This document shows, in pieces, positions 32,694-41,394 of a stretch of DNA of 41,483 bases. A program made the translations under genes and the position numbers. Numbering within the stretch: position 1 is the stretch's first letter; the number at the start of each line of letters is the position of its first letter. Source of the stretch: an uncultured Lachnospiraceae bacterium (GTDB taxonomy: Bacteria > Bacillota > Clostridia > Lachnospirales > Lachnospiraceae). The stretch spans positions 1-41,483 of the forward strand of contig CANOFO010000016.1 of assembly GCA_947565305.1 (NCBI GenBank), written 5' to 3'. The notes below the pieces were generated by a model. That model made no database searches and was not told where the DNA came from. It was given only the letters and a program-made list of their open reading frames with translations.

Positions 32694-35027
32694 ATGCTTA
32701 TGGAAGAAAACAAGAATATTCAATTGGAAAAACAACAGGAAGCGGAAGTGCAGGCGGACCATATTAAACCGACGAAGGAGTTTGTGAGTCCGGAAAGCCT
32801 TTATGATGAGTTGATTGCGAGTGTGAGGCGCTATCATCCTTCTGCGGATATTTCGTTGATTGAAAAAGCATACAAGATTGCAGATGAGGCACATCAGGGA
32901 CAAGTGCGCAAATCAGGCGAGGCATATATCATCCATCCGCTGTGCGTGGCAATCATCCTTGCTGAACTGGAACTGGACAAAGAGACTATCGTGGCGGGAA
33001 TCCTTCATGATGTGGTGGAAGATACAGTTATGACAGAGGAGGAGATTGCCAAAGAGTTCAGTGAGGAAGTGGCGCTTTTGGTAGATGGCGTTACCAAACT
33101 GGGACAGCTGCCCTATGCTGCGGATAAAGTTGAGGTTCAGGCGGAGAATATGCGCAAGATGTTCCTTGCCATGGCGAAGGATATCCGCGTAATTTTGATT
33201 AAGCTTGCTGACCGTCTCCATAATATGCGTACCCTCAAGTACATGAGACCGGAAAAGCAGAAAGAGAAGGCGCGTGAAACGATGGATATTTATGCGCCGA
33301 TTGCACAGCGTCTGGGAATTTCCAAGATTAAGATAGAATTGGATGACCTCTCCCTGAAATATCTTGAGCCGGAAGCTTATTATGATTTGGTGGAAAAGAT
33401 AGCCCTCCGCAAAAGTACCCGGGAAGAATATGTGGAACAGTTGGTGGGAGAGGTGAGGCATCATATCTCACAGGCGGGGATTAAGGCGTCTATTGACGGC
33501 CGTGCAAAGCATTTCTTCAGTATCTATAAGAAAATGGTGAATCAGGATAAGACCCTGGACCAGATTTTTGATTTATTTGCAATTCGTATTATTGTTAAAT
33601 CCGTGAAGGACTGTTATGCGGCTCTTGGCGTGATTCATGAACTTTATAAGCCGATTCCGGGAAGGTTCAAAGATTATATCGCCATGCCCAAGCCCAATAT
33701 GTACCAGTCTTTGCATACTACGGTCATAGGTCCGAGCGGGCAGCCGTTTGAGATACAGATTCGTACCTTTGAGATGCACCGTACGGCGGAGTATGGCATT
33801 GCAGCCCATTGGAAATATAAGGAAGCTGCCAATGGCAATAAGAACGAAGAGAAGGTGCAGGAAGAGGAGAAACTCAGCTGGCTCAGGCAGATACTGGAAT
33901 GGCAGAAAGACATGTCTGACAACCGGGAGTTTATGAGCCTGCTGAAAAGCGATTTAGATTTATTTTCCGATACAGTATTTTGTTTTACGCCCTCAGGCGA
34001 TGTGAAAAATCTGCCTAAGGGTTCTACGTCTATAGATTTTGCGTACAGCATCCACTCTGCTGTGGGCAATAAGATGATTGGCGCCAAGGTGAACGGCAAG
34101 CTGGTCAATATTGACTATGTCATTCAAAACGGTGACCGAATCGAAGTCTTAACCTCCCAGAATTCCAGGGGACCCAGCCGTGACTGGCTTAATATCGTCA
34201 AAAGTACCCAGGCTAAAAATAAAATTAATCAGTGGTTCCGCAGTGAATTTAAGGAAGAAAATATTTCCAAGGGAAAAGAATTGCTGTCCCAGTATTGTAA
34301 ATCAAAGGGAATCAATTGGCCGGATGTGAACCAGCTTTCTTATCAGAGCCGTATTATGCGTAAATATGGCTTCCGCGATTGGGAATCCGTGTTGGCTGCC
34401 ATAGGGCACGGCGGCCTCAAAGAGGGGCAGATAATCAATAAGATGCTGGAATACTATAAGGAAGACCATTCGCTTGCGCTTACGGACGATGAAGTGCTCA
34501 AAATCATAGAGAGCGGTGCTGGCAGCGCAGCTTCCGGAGGCAATAAAGAGAGACACGGCAAAGCACATTCTAAGAGCGGAATAGTTGTGAAAGGGATTGA
34601 CGATATGGCAGTGCGTTTTTCACGTTGCTGCGCGCCGGTGCCTGGTGATGAGATTGTCGGTTTTGTTACCAGGGGAAGGGGCATTTCCATTCACCGCACC
34701 GATTGCATCAATGTCGCTAATCTGTCAGAGTTAGATAGGGAGCGGCTTCTGGATGCGGAATGGCAGACTGGAGAAAGCAGCGAGAGATGCTATATGGCTG
34801 AGATTAAGCTCTATGGCAACAACCGTACCGGTCTTTTGGTGGATATCACGAAAATCCTCTCAGAGCGCCAGATTGATATTGATTCTGTCCATTCTTCCAC
34901 TAGTAAGCAGGGGGTAGCGACCATCACGCTGGCATTCCGTACGAAAGGAAGAGATGAACTGAACAGCCTGGTGGATAAACTCAGGCAGGTGGAGAGCATT
35001 ATAGATATTGAGAGGACCAGGGGGTAA
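32694..35027 (+). CDS. Bifunctional (p)ppGpp synthetase/hydrolase, RelA/SpoT family
   Basis: 777 residues, full-length Rel. The N-terminal HD hydrolase has HDVVEDT (His105-Asp106) and KLADRLHNMRT; the synthetase has GRFKDYIAMPKPNMYQSLHT and EIQIRTFEMHRTAEYGIAAHW. These are followed by the TGS domain (about 420-480), the helical/zinc-finger region with RCCAPVPGDEIVG, and a C-terminal ACT domain (about 705-777). Both active sites look intact, so it should make and degrade the alarmone in response to uncharged tRNA. The start is ATG 32694 or, six bases on, ATG 32700. A terminator follows at 35057. The family symbol rel or relA is used variably. Confidence 0.95.
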   Translation: MLMEENKNIQLEKQQEAEVQADHIKPTKEFVSPESLYDELIASVRRYHPSADISLIEKAYKIADEAHQGQVRKSGEAYIIHPLCVAIILAELELDKETIVAGILHDVVEDTVMTEEEIAKEFSEEVALLVDGVTKLGQLPYAADKVEVQAENMRKMFLAMAKDIRVILIKLADRLHNMRTLKYMRPEKQKEKARETMDIYAPIAQRLGISKIKIELDDLSLKYLEPEAYYDLVEKIALRKSTREEYVEQLVGEVRHHISQAGIKASIDGRAKHFFSIYKKMVNQDKTLDQIFDLFAIRIIVKSVKDCYAALGVIHELYKPIPGRFKDYIAMPKPNMYQSLHTTVIGPSGQPFEIQIRTFEMHRTAEYGIAAHWKYKEAANGNKNEEKVQEEEKLSWLRQILEWQKDMSDNREFMSLLKSDLDLFSDTVFCFTPSGDVKNLPKGSTSIDFAYSIHSAVGNKMIGAKVNGKLVNIDYVIQNGDRIEVLTSQNSRGPSRDWLNIVKSTQAKNKINQWFRSEFKEENISKGKELLSQYCKSKGINWPDVNQLSYQSRIMRKYGFRDWESVLAAIGHGGLKEGQIINKMLEYYKEDHSLALTDDEVLKIIESGAGSAASGGNKERHGKAHSKSGIVVKGIDDMAVRFSRCCAPVPGDEIVGFVTRGRGISIHRTDCINVANLSELDRERLLDAEWQTGESSERCYMAEIKLYGNNRTGLLVDITKILSERQIDIDSVHSSTSKQGVATITLAFRTKGRDELNSLVDKLRQVESIIDIERTRG

Positions 35028-35056
35028 TACATTTGTAGGTGAAAGTTTTAGGAAAG

Positions 35057-35086
35057 AAAAAAGAGTGCATAGCAGCACTCTTTTTT
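35057..35086. terminator. Bidirectional terminator between rel and tRNA-Pro
   Basis: GAGTGC (35063-35068) pairs with GCACTC (35075-35080), extended by AAAAAA/TTTTTT to 12 pairs. T-runs occur in both directions, so it serves rel (plus) and the tRNA gene (minus). Confidence 0.9.
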
Positions 35087-35088
35087 AA

Positions 35089-35163
35089 TCGGGGTAACAG
35101 GATTCGAACCTGCGACCTCACGGCCCCCAGCCGTGCGCTCTAGCCAAGCTGAGCCATACCCCG
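35089..35163 (-). tRNA. tRNA-Pro (anticodon GGG)
   Basis: Read on the minus strand, the 75-nt gene begins CGGGGTATGGC. The acceptor arm pairs CGGGGTA with TACCCCG, the anticodon stem is CACGG/CCGTG, the loop is CTGGGGG with anticodon GGG, and the T-arm contains GGTTCGAATCC. The discriminator base is A; CCA is not encoded. Promoter upstream, terminator downstream. Confidence 0.95.
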
Positions 35164-35174
35164 AAACATATGCT

Positions 35175-35203
35175 ATTTTATCATAGGGGAAAAAGGATGT
35201 CAA
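35175..35203 (-). promoter_or_regulatory. Promoter of tRNA-Pro
   Basis: On the minus strand, TTGACA (35203-35198), 17-base spacer, TAAAAT (35180-35175). Confidence 0.8.
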
Positions 35204-35231
35204 CTGTAAAATATTGAAAAACAGAAATTAT

Positions 35232-35259
35232 TTGACTTTACGGAAAATAGATTTATAAT
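35232..35259 (+). promoter_or_regulatory. Promoter of the L,D-transpeptidase gene
   Basis: TTGACT (35232-35237), 16-base spacer, TATAAT (35254-35259), ATG at 35292. Confidence 0.75.
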
Positions 35260-35291
35260 GATAGGGAAAGCAGATATAGAAAGGTAACTTT

Positions 35292-36722
35292 ATGGAGAGG
35301 ACAAAGAAGACAGGAAATGGATGGCTGGGAGTATGGATTGCAGCCGGGATTATTCTGACGCTTCTTCTGATATACTTAGGAACTGCGCTCTATTACAGCA
35401 CGCACTTTCTTCCCGGGACGGTAATCAATGGGGTGGCCGTGGATGGAGATGACGTGAAGGACGTGGAATGGAAGATTATACAGGAAATTGAGAAGTATAA
35501 GATTAAGTTAGAAGCACGTGAAGGCAAAGAAGAAGTTCTTGCAGGGATAGACATAGGGGTGATGCCGATATTTGATGGCAGCCTGGAGGAGGAACTACAT
35601 AAGCAGAATTGCTTAAAATGGCCGGTCTCATTTTTTCAGACAGCTGAGATTGAAGTGGAAACCATGGTGGATTACAGTAAGAGCAGGCTGAAGAAGAAAG
35701 TAAATGAACTGGATATCATGGATGAATCCAAGATGAAAAAACCGCAGGATGCCAGGGTTTCGGAGTACACCAAGGAAGAAATGTTTACGATTATTCCTGA
35801 ACAAGACGGAACTAAAATTAGGGAGAAAAAACTGCTCAAAGTCCTTGGTGAGGCGATAGTCAGGCTGCAGACAACTGTATCGCTGGAAGAAGAGGGCTGT
35901 TATACAAAGCCGAAGGTTACCGCGAAATCAAAAAAACTTAGGAAACTGGTAAAGAATCTGAACCATTATGCACAAGTTAAAGTTACTTATCAGTTTGGTG
36001 AGGATGAGGAAGTTCTGGATGGAGAGGAAATCAGCAAATGGATTTCGGTCAATGATAATCAGGAGGTAGAGGTTTCGGGAGAAGAGATTGCCGCATATGT
36101 AAACCGCTTGGCAGACAAACATGACACTGTGGGCAAGGAGAAGAAATTTAAGACGTCCTATGGCAAGAAGGTAAAGGTGCCTGGCGGCGATTATGGCTGG
36201 AAGATTGATAGGGAAAAAGAGACGGAGGCGCTTACCAAACTAATTCAGGAGGGTCAGGTGGCAGTGAGGGAGCCCGAATATGAGAAGACGGCAAATAATC
36301 CAGGCAAAAAAGATTATGGCGATACATATGTGGAGGTTAACCTTACGGCACAGCATTTAATCTATTATAAAAATGGAGATATAGTCCTGGAATCTGATTT
36401 TGTGTCAGGAAATGAGGCGAAGGGCTGGAGTACGCCGACCGGGGCATATGGGCTCTATTACAAGGAACGCAACCGGACGCTGAGAGGGCAGGGCTATGCC
36501 TCCCCGGTATCTTTCTGGATGCCTTTTAACGGCGGCGTGGGATTCCATGATGCCAAGTGGCGTGGGAGTTTTGGCGGAGACTATTATAAACGGCGTGGTT
36601 CCCATGGCTGTATCAACCTTCCCTACAGCGCGGCGAAGACATTGTACGAAAATATTGAAGAAGGATGCGCCATTTTAGTGTATACGCTGCCCGGGACTGA
36701 AGGTGTATCACCAAAGATATAA
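35292..36722 (+). CDS. L,D-transpeptidase (YkuD) with PG-binding domains
   Basis: 476 residues. A single N-terminal membrane anchor (11-32, VWIAAGIILTLLLIYLG) precedes about 300 residues of PG_binding_4-like alpha/beta repeats (SRLKKKVNELDIM, then VKVPGGDYGWKIDREKE). The C-terminal YkuD catalytic domain (about 345-470) has GWSTPTGAYGLYYK, GFHDAKW and the active-site motif SHGCINLP with His438 and Cys440. It should form 3-3 crosslinks in peptidoglycan or attach proteins to it, outside the membrane. The full-length catalytic motif is intact. A LacI-type regulator gene follows 17 bases later but is functionally tied to the downstream sugar operon. Confidence 0.93.
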   Translation: MERTKKTGNGWLGVWIAAGIILTLLLIYLGTALYYSTHFLPGTVINGVAVDGDDVKDVEWKIIQEIEKYKIKLEAREGKEEVLAGIDIGVMPIFDGSLEEELHKQNCLKWPVSFFQTAEIEVETMVDYSKSRLKKKVNELDIMDESKMKKPQDARVSEYTKEEMFTIIPEQDGTKIREKKLLKVLGEAIVRLQTTVSLEEEGCYTKPKVTAKSKKLRKLVKNLNHYAQVKVTYQFGEDEEVLDGEEISKWISVNDNQEVEVSGEEIAAYVNRLADKHDTVGKEKKFKTSYGKKVKVPGGDYGWKIDREKETEALTKLIQEGQVAVREPEYEKTANNPGKKDYGDTYVEVNLTAQHLIYYKNGDIVLESDFVSGNEAKGWSTPTGAYGLYYKERNRTLRGQGYASPVSFWMPFNGGVGFHDAKWRGSFGGDYYKRRGSHGCINLPYSAAKTLYENIEEGCAILVYTLPGTEGVSPKI

Positions 36723-36739
36723 GAAGCGGGGTGTATTGG

Positions 36740-37747
36740 ATGGAACAGTCAAATGATAAAAAACTGACAATTTCAGACGTGGCTGAAGCTTTGGGTGTTT
36801 CTAAAACTACGGTGTCCAGAGCAATCTCTGGAAAAGGGAGAATCGGAAAGGCGACCAGGGAACGTGTGCTTGCCTATATTGAAGAACATAATTATAAGCC
36901 CAATGTCCTGGCGAAAGGGCTAGCGCAGCTTAAGACCTATAATATCGGGGTTATGCTGCCCGAAGATTATACAGTGGTGGATTTACCTTTTTTTCAGTCC
37001 TGTCTAATTGGCATAGAGGAAACGGCAATCAGCATGGACTATGATATCCTGCTTACCATGAGCCGCGGGCGGGACTGTGCGCAGCTTAGCCGCATGGTTG
37101 AAAACCATAAAGTGGACGGTGTAATCCTCATGCGGACCTTTATGGAGGATGCGCATGTGGAATATCTGATATCTCAGAACATACCGTTTGTCACGGTAGG
37201 GAGCAGCAATTACCAAGGTGTAATCCAGGTGGACAATGACCATCAGAGCGCTTGCCGGGAACTGGTTTCCATTCTGCTGATGAAACGGCTGAAACGGATT
37301 GGGCTGGTTGGTGGAGCGGAAAGCCATGTAGTTACCCAAAGCCGGCTTCAGGGCTATCTCGATGCGCATGAGCAGGCGGGCATTCCAGTGAATCATGAAA
37401 TTGTTCACGTGAATATAGAGAAGGAAGTTATGATTGAACGTGCGGTGGAGAAGCTATTGGCAGAACAGGTGGACTGTATTGTCTGTATGGATGACGCTGT
37501 CTGTATCCATGTGCTGAATAAGCTGCGTAAGGAGCAGATTGCAATTCCGGGACAGATGAAGGTGGCATCTTTTTATGACAGTTCCATTTTGGAGAACAAC
37601 CTGCCCTCGATTACCTCGCTGTCTTTTAATGCCAGGGAACTTGGGACAGCAGCCTGCAAGACTTTGATGGGGCTTATTGATGGGAAGACGGTGAAGACAA
37701 GAGCGCTGCTGGGATATGAGGTAATCCTCAAAGACTCCACTAAATAA
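36740..37747 (+). CDS. LacI/GalR-family transcriptional regulator
   Basis: 335 residues. The N-terminal helix-turn-helix is typical (TISDVAEALGVSKTTVSRAISGKG), followed by a hinge and a periplasmic-binding-like sensor domain (NIGVMLPEDYTVVDLPFF; CIVCMDDAVCIHVLNKL; SITSLSFNARELGTAA). It probably represses the sugar ABC operon that begins at 38123, releasing it on binding its sugar. ATG 36740 is preferred to GTG 36731 because the GC-rich ribosome site overlaps the latter. No terminator is obvious after it. Confidence 0.93.
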   Translation: MEQSNDKKLTISDVAEALGVSKTTVSRAISGKGRIGKATRERVLAYIEEHNYKPNVLAKGLAQLKTYNIGVMLPEDYTVVDLPFFQSCLIGIEETAISMDYDILLTMSRGRDCAQLSRMVENHKVDGVILMRTFMEDAHVEYLISQNIPFVTVGSSNYQGVIQVDNDHQSACRELVSILLMKRLKRIGLVGGAESHVVTQSRLQGYLDAHEQAGIPVNHEIVHVNIEKEVMIERAVEKLLAEQVDCIVCMDDAVCIHVLNKLRKEQIAIPGQMKVASFYDSSILENNLPSITSLSFNARELGTAACKTLMGLIDGKTVKTRALLGYEVILKDSTK

Positions 37748-37780
37748 AATTTAGTAAACATAGGTGGTAAAATACGACAA

Positions 37781-37807
37781 AATTCTCGGTAAATTTACCA
37801 AAGAATT
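37781..37807. promoter_or_regulatory. Dyad GGTAAATTTACC with outer arms
   Basis: The 12-base palindrome GGTAAATTTACC (37788-37799) is flanked by AATTCT (37781-37786) and AGAATT (37802-37807). Related GTAAA words occur at 37754-37759 and 37766-37771, and at 37811-37815. It lies 34 bases past the LacI stop in a 375-base spacer and may be an operator. Its centre lacks the CG step of most LacI sites. The remainder of the spacer (37808-38015) also holds the dyad GGCAAATTGCC (37869-37879); I see no gene in it. Confidence 0.5.
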
Positions 37808-38015
37808 CAGTAAATGGCTTGGAGGGCGTGAAAAGTCCTGATTTTACAGGGGTTGTGACGTTTTGACAGGCAAATTGCCATACAGAAAAATTGATATTTC
37901 ATAGTATATAATAACGGAATAACCACTCGATAAACTGGGAAAGATAGTAATAATGACGAAAAGACCTTATACAGAATAACCAAAAAACAAGTAAAAAAAC
38001 TGGAAAGTGTTGACA

Positions 38016-38044
38016 TTGACATTAAATCCTTTATTTGGTAAACT
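38016..38044 (+). promoter_or_regulatory. Promoter of the sugar ABC operon
   Basis: TTGACA (38016-38021), 17-base spacer, TAAACT (38039-38044). A second TTGACA at 38010-38015 is directly repeated 6 bases upstream. Transcription would start near 38051. Confidence 0.8.
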
Positions 38045-38062
38045 GAGTTTGTAGAACAACCG

Positions 38063-38082
38063 ATTGCGCAATTGATGCGCAT
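38063..38082. promoter_or_regulatory. Candidate LacI-type operators
   Basis: ATTGCGCAAT (38063-38072) and ATGCGCAT (38075-38082) are adjacent palindromes with central CG, the hallmark of LacI-family sites. They lie just after the predicted transcription start, where a repressor would block RNA polymerase. The likely binder is the LacI-family protein encoded upstream. Confidence 0.6.
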
Positions 38083-38122
38083 TCGGAAAAAAACATAAAG
38101 TTTTCACGGGAGGGAAACCAAT

Positions 38123-39532
38123 ATGAAAAGAAAAATTTTAAGCGCATTGCTCTGCGTAGCAATGTCAGCAACAATGTTGGTTGGCTGCGGCGGCGATTCC
38201 AAAGAGCCTACTGACGACACGAAGACAGAAGGAACTGATGATGCAGCAGCTGGAGACGATGCAGCAGCTGGAGACGATGCAGCAGCAGGCGATGACGCAG
38301 CAGCTGGAGACGATGCAGCAGGCGATGACGCAGCAGCTGGCGGCAATAAGCTGACCGTATGGTGCTGGGACCCGGCATTCAACATTTTCTCAATGGAAGA
38401 GGCTGGCAAGGTTTATCAGAAAGACCATGCAGATTTCAACGTAGAAGTTGTTGAGACGCCGTGGGAAGATGTACAGACCAAGCTGACAACAGCAGCTACC
38501 AGTGGAGATTTATCCACATTACCAGACATTATCCTCATGCAGGATAACGCATTCCAGAAGAACGTTATTTCATATCCGGATGCTTTTGTTGACCTGACAG
38601 ACAGCGGAATCGACTTTAAACAGTTTGGTGAAGCTAAGACAGCTTACTCCGTTGTAGAAGGCAAGAACTATGGCGTTCCGTTCGATAACGGCGCTGTTAT
38701 CGCAGCTTACAGGACAGACGTTCTGGAACAGGCTGGGTTCAAGATTGATGATTTTACAGACATTACATGGGATGAATATCTTGAGAAAGGCAAGACAGTT
38801 CTTGAGAAGACTGGCAAACCCTTGCTTTCCTGCCAGGCTGGTGAGTCTGACGTTATCATGATGATGATGCAGTCATGCGGCGCTTCCCTGTTTGATGACC
38901 AGGGTAATCCGGCGCTTGTTGGCAATGCAGCATTGAAGAAAGTTATGGAAACATATGCAGCTTTGAAAGAAGCTGGCGTATTGGTAGAGGTTAATGACTG
39001 GGATCAGTACATTTCTACTATGACAACAGAAACCGTAGCTGGCACCATCAATGGATGCTGGATTATGGCTTCCATCAAGACAGCAGAAGACCAGAGCGGT
39101 AAGTGGGCTATCACCAATATGCCAAGCCTTGTTGGTGTAGACAATGCTACAAACTATTCTAACAACGGCGGTTCTTCCTGGGCTATCACAGCAAACTGCC
39201 AGAATGTTGACCTGGCAAAAGATTTCCTGAAGAGCACATTTGCAGGAAGTGTAGAACTTTATGAGAACATTATCAGCTGTGGCGCACTTGCTACTTATCT
39301 GCCGGCTGGTGAGTCTGACGTATACGCTCAGGGTGATGATTTCTTCGGCGGAGATGCTGTATCTGCTAAGATTGTAGAGTTTGCAGGCAAGACCCCGAGC
39401 AACAACACCGGCGTATTCTACTATGAAGCGCGTGACGCTGTAGCAACAGCTATGCAGAACATTGTAGGCGGAGCAAGCGTTGACGATGAACTCCAGCTTG
39501 CACAGGAGACCATTGAGTCCCAGATGCAGTAA
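38123..39532 (+). CDS. Sugar ABC transporter substrate-binding lipoprotein (CUT1, SBP family 1)
   Basis: 469 residues. Lipoprotein signal with lipobox LVGC (Cys22). A low-complexity Asp/Ala/Gly linker (39-74) precedes the periplasmic-binding fold (LTVWCWDPAFNIFSMEEAGKVYQ; DIILMQDNAF; GVPFDNGAVIAAYRTDVLEQAG; AITANCQNVDLAKDFL). It binds an oligosaccharide outside the membrane and passes it to the permeases encoded downstream. Codons are strongly biased (GCA, CTG, AAG), fitting high expression. AGGGAGGG just upstream is a strong ribosome site. The sugar is unknown. Confidence 0.93.
   Translation: MKRKILSALLCVAMSATMLVGCGGDSKEPTDDTKTEGTDDAAAGDDAAAGDDAAAGDDAAAGDDAAGDDAAAGGNKLTVWCWDPAFNIFSMEEAGKVYQKDHADFNVEVVETPWEDVQTKLTTAATSGDLSTLPDIILMQDNAFQKNVISYPDAFVDLTDSGIDFKQFGEAKTAYSVVEGKNYGVPFDNGAVIAAYRTDVLEQAGFKIDDFTDITWDEYLEKGKTVLEKTGKPLLSCQAGESDVIMMMMQSCGASLFDDQGNPALVGNAALKKVMETYAALKEAGVLVEVNDWDQYISTMTTETVAGTINGCWIMASIKTAEDQSGKWAITNMPSLVGVDNATNYSNNGGSSWAITANCQNVDLAKDFLKSTFAGSVELYENIISCGALATYLPAGESDVYAQGDDFFGGDAVSAKIVEFAGKTPSNNTGVFYYEARDAVATAMQNIVGGASVDDELQLAQETIESQMQ
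38237..38341 (+). repeat. In-frame tandem repeat (GDDAAA units)
   Basis: About six 18-base units encode DDAAAG, one shortened (DDAAG). They form the linker between lipid anchor and binding domain. Units differ by silent changes (GCAGCTGGAGAC versus GCAGGCGATGAC), so the copy number could vary by slippage or recombination. Confidence 0.9.
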
Positions 39533-39564
39533 TGAGATTTATGTAATGTGAATAGAAACAGCCT

Positions 39565-39591
39565 GGGGGGGACAGCAGTCGCTGCCCCCTC
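39565..39591 (+). other. Intercistronic GC-rich hairpin
   Basis: Strand GGGGGGGACAGC (39565-39576) folds onto GCTGCCCCCTC (39581-39591) around AGTC, with one bulged A. No T-run follows. It sits between the binding-protein and permease genes, where such hairpins often stabilise the upstream message or attenuate the downstream genes. Confidence 0.75.
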
Positions 39592-39616
39592 CAACTGACT
39601 AAAGGGGGATACGGAT

Positions 39617-40525
39617 GTGAGTCAAGTGAAAGAACCCAAAAAAAAGAAAATGTCTCTTGAGAGGCGGCATAATCTTACTGGTTGGGCATTTTTAACACCA
39701 GCAACGCTTATGATTGCAGTCATGAGTTTCTGGCCCATGATTCAGGCTTTCATTTTATCTCTGCAGACAGGGAAAGCGAACAATCTGAGTTTCGGCAATC
39801 CTCTTGCCAACTATGTTCGTATGTTCAGAGATAATGTCTTTATGACATCTTTAACAAATACTTTCTTATACCTGATCATTCAGGTGCCAATCATGCTTGT
39901 TTTGGCATTGATTCTGGCATCTATGCTGAATAACAAAGACCTGCGGTGCAAAGGATTGTTCCGTACGGCAATCTTCCTGCCATGTGCGACATCGTTGGTT
40001 TCCTATGCAATTATCTTCCGTTCCCTGTTCAGTGTGGACGGTTTTATTAACACAGTATTGGTAAACCTGGGAATTTTACATACGGGATATAATTTCCTGG
40101 GGCATGCGACAAGTGCAAAGATTATCATTATCGTTGCATTAGTTTGGAGATGGACCGGATATAATATGGTATTCTATCTGTCCGGTTTACAAAATATAGA
40201 ATATTCTGTGTATGAGGCGGCTAAGATTGACGGCGCAAGCCCGATGCAGACTTTCTTTAAAATAACGGTTCCGCTGTTGAAGCCGACGATCCTTCTGACG
40301 GCAATCATGTCAACAAACGGAACGCTGCAGTTATTCGATGAGTCTGTCAACCTGACAAGGGGTGGCCCTGCAAACGCAACAATTACAATGTCTCATTATA
40401 TTTACAATATGTCCTTTAAATATGTGCCCACCTTCGGGTATGCGGCAGCAATGTCCTTCCTGATATTTATTTTGGTGGCAATCCTGGCATTTGTGCAGAT
40501 GAAAGTAGGTGACAAGCGTGACTAA
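39617..40525 (+). CDS. Sugar ABC transporter permease (MalF/UgpA type)
   Basis: 302 residues with six transmembrane helices. A basic cytosolic N-terminus (KEPKKKKMSLERRH) precedes helix 1. The EAA loop that docks the ATPase is seen as YEAAKIDGASPMQTFFKITVPLLKP (about 205-230). The start is a GTG at 39617, 7 bases after AAAGGGGGA (39601-39609). It overlaps the second permease gene by eight bases. Confidence 0.93.
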   Translation: MSQVKEPKKKKMSLERRHNLTGWAFLTPATLMIAVMSFWPMIQAFILSLQTGKANNLSFGNPLANYVRMFRDNVFMTSLTNTFLYLIIQVPIMLVLALILASMLNNKDLRCKGLFRTAIFLPCATSLVSYAIIFRSLFSVDGFINTVLVNLGILHTGYNFLGHATSAKIIIIVALVWRWTGYNMVFYLSGLQNIEYSVYEAAKIDGASPMQTFFKITVPLLKPTILLTAIMSTNGTLQLFDESVNLTRGGPANATITMSHYIYNMSFKYVPTFGYAAAMSFLIFILVAILAFVQMKVGDKRD

Positions 40526-41330
40526 GACAAAGAGAATGAATATATTGATGTATATTGTTTTGACAATCGTATCACTGATTTCTGTATTCCCGCTATATTG
40601 GATGTTAATCAGCGCCACCAATAAGAGTGTGGATGTCAGCAGGGGGACAATGCTTCCGGGAACGGCGTTAATAGATAACTGGAAATCATTGATTTCCCAG
40701 TCCCCGGTAGGCACCGCAATGCTCAATTCATTTAAATATTCTGTTATTTTGACAGTTGTTGCATTGGTTATCTGTTCTCTTGCTGGATATGGGTTTGAGA
40801 TTTACCATGATAAAGCAAAAGATGCAGTTATGTCCATATTGCTTCTGGGAATGATGGTTCCGTTCGTGGCGACGCTGATTCCGCTGTTCCGTATGTTTTC
40901 CTCTGCTCATTTGCTGAATACTACATTAGGTTTTATTTTGCCGACGATTTCAACGCCTTTCCTGATTATGATGTTCCGGCAGAGCGCGAGGAGTTTTCCA
41001 CATGATATTATTGAAGCGGCGAGAATTGACGGACTGAATGAGGTTCAGATTTTCTTCCGCATGTTCATCCCCACCATGCGTTCCACCTATGCGGCAGCGA
41101 TGACGATTACGTTTATGAATGCATGGAACAATTATTTATGGCCGAAGGTAATGATGACGCAAGATGACACTATCACAATGCCAATGCTTGTTGCAAACCT
41201 GACAGAGGGTTATGTTACAGATTATGGCGTTTTGATGCTGGCAGTTCTGTTATGTAGTTTGCCGACCGTAATTATTTTCTTCTTATTGCAGAAGAGTTTT
41301 GCAGAAGGTATTACCGGAGCAGTAAAATAG
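40518..41330 (+). CDS. Sugar ABC transporter permease (MalG/UgpE type)
   Basis: 270 residues, six transmembrane helices and an EAA loop (IEAARIDGLNEVQIFFRMFIP). It pairs with the MalF-type protein to form the channel. The GTG at 40518 is chosen because AGGTG (40507-40511) precedes it; a GTG at 40509 lies within that site. No ATPase gene is present, so the pair must use a shared MsmK/UgpC-type ATPase encoded elsewhere. A strong terminator follows. Confidence 0.93.
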   Translation: MTKTKRMNILMYIVLTIVSLISVFPLYWMLISATNKSVDVSRGTMLPGTALIDNWKSLISQSPVGTAMLNSFKYSVILTVVALVICSLAGYGFEIYHDKAKDAVMSILLLGMMVPFVATLIPLFRMFSSAHLLNTTLGFILPTISTPFLIMMFRQSARSFPHDIIEAARIDGLNEVQIFFRMFIPTMRSTYAAAMTITFMNAWNNYLWPKVMMTQDDTITMPMLVANLTEGYVTDYGVLMLAVLLCSLPTVIIFFLLQKSFAEGITGAVK

Positions 41331-41362
41331 TGTTAGAAGATATTGTTTTGCAGCACTTTTTT

Positions 41363-41394
41363 CATACCCCGCAGCAAGCTGCGGGGTATGTTTT
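41363..41394 (+). terminator. Intrinsic terminator of the sugar ABC operon
   Basis: CATACCCCGCAG (41363-41374) pairs perfectly with CTGCGGGGTATG (41379-41390) around a 4-base loop, followed by TTTT. Confidence 0.95.

Noticed and set aside
38237..38341. Regular repeats resembling a CRISPR array
   Set aside because: The units are contiguous, in frame and encode DDAAAG; there are no unique spacers and no cas genes.
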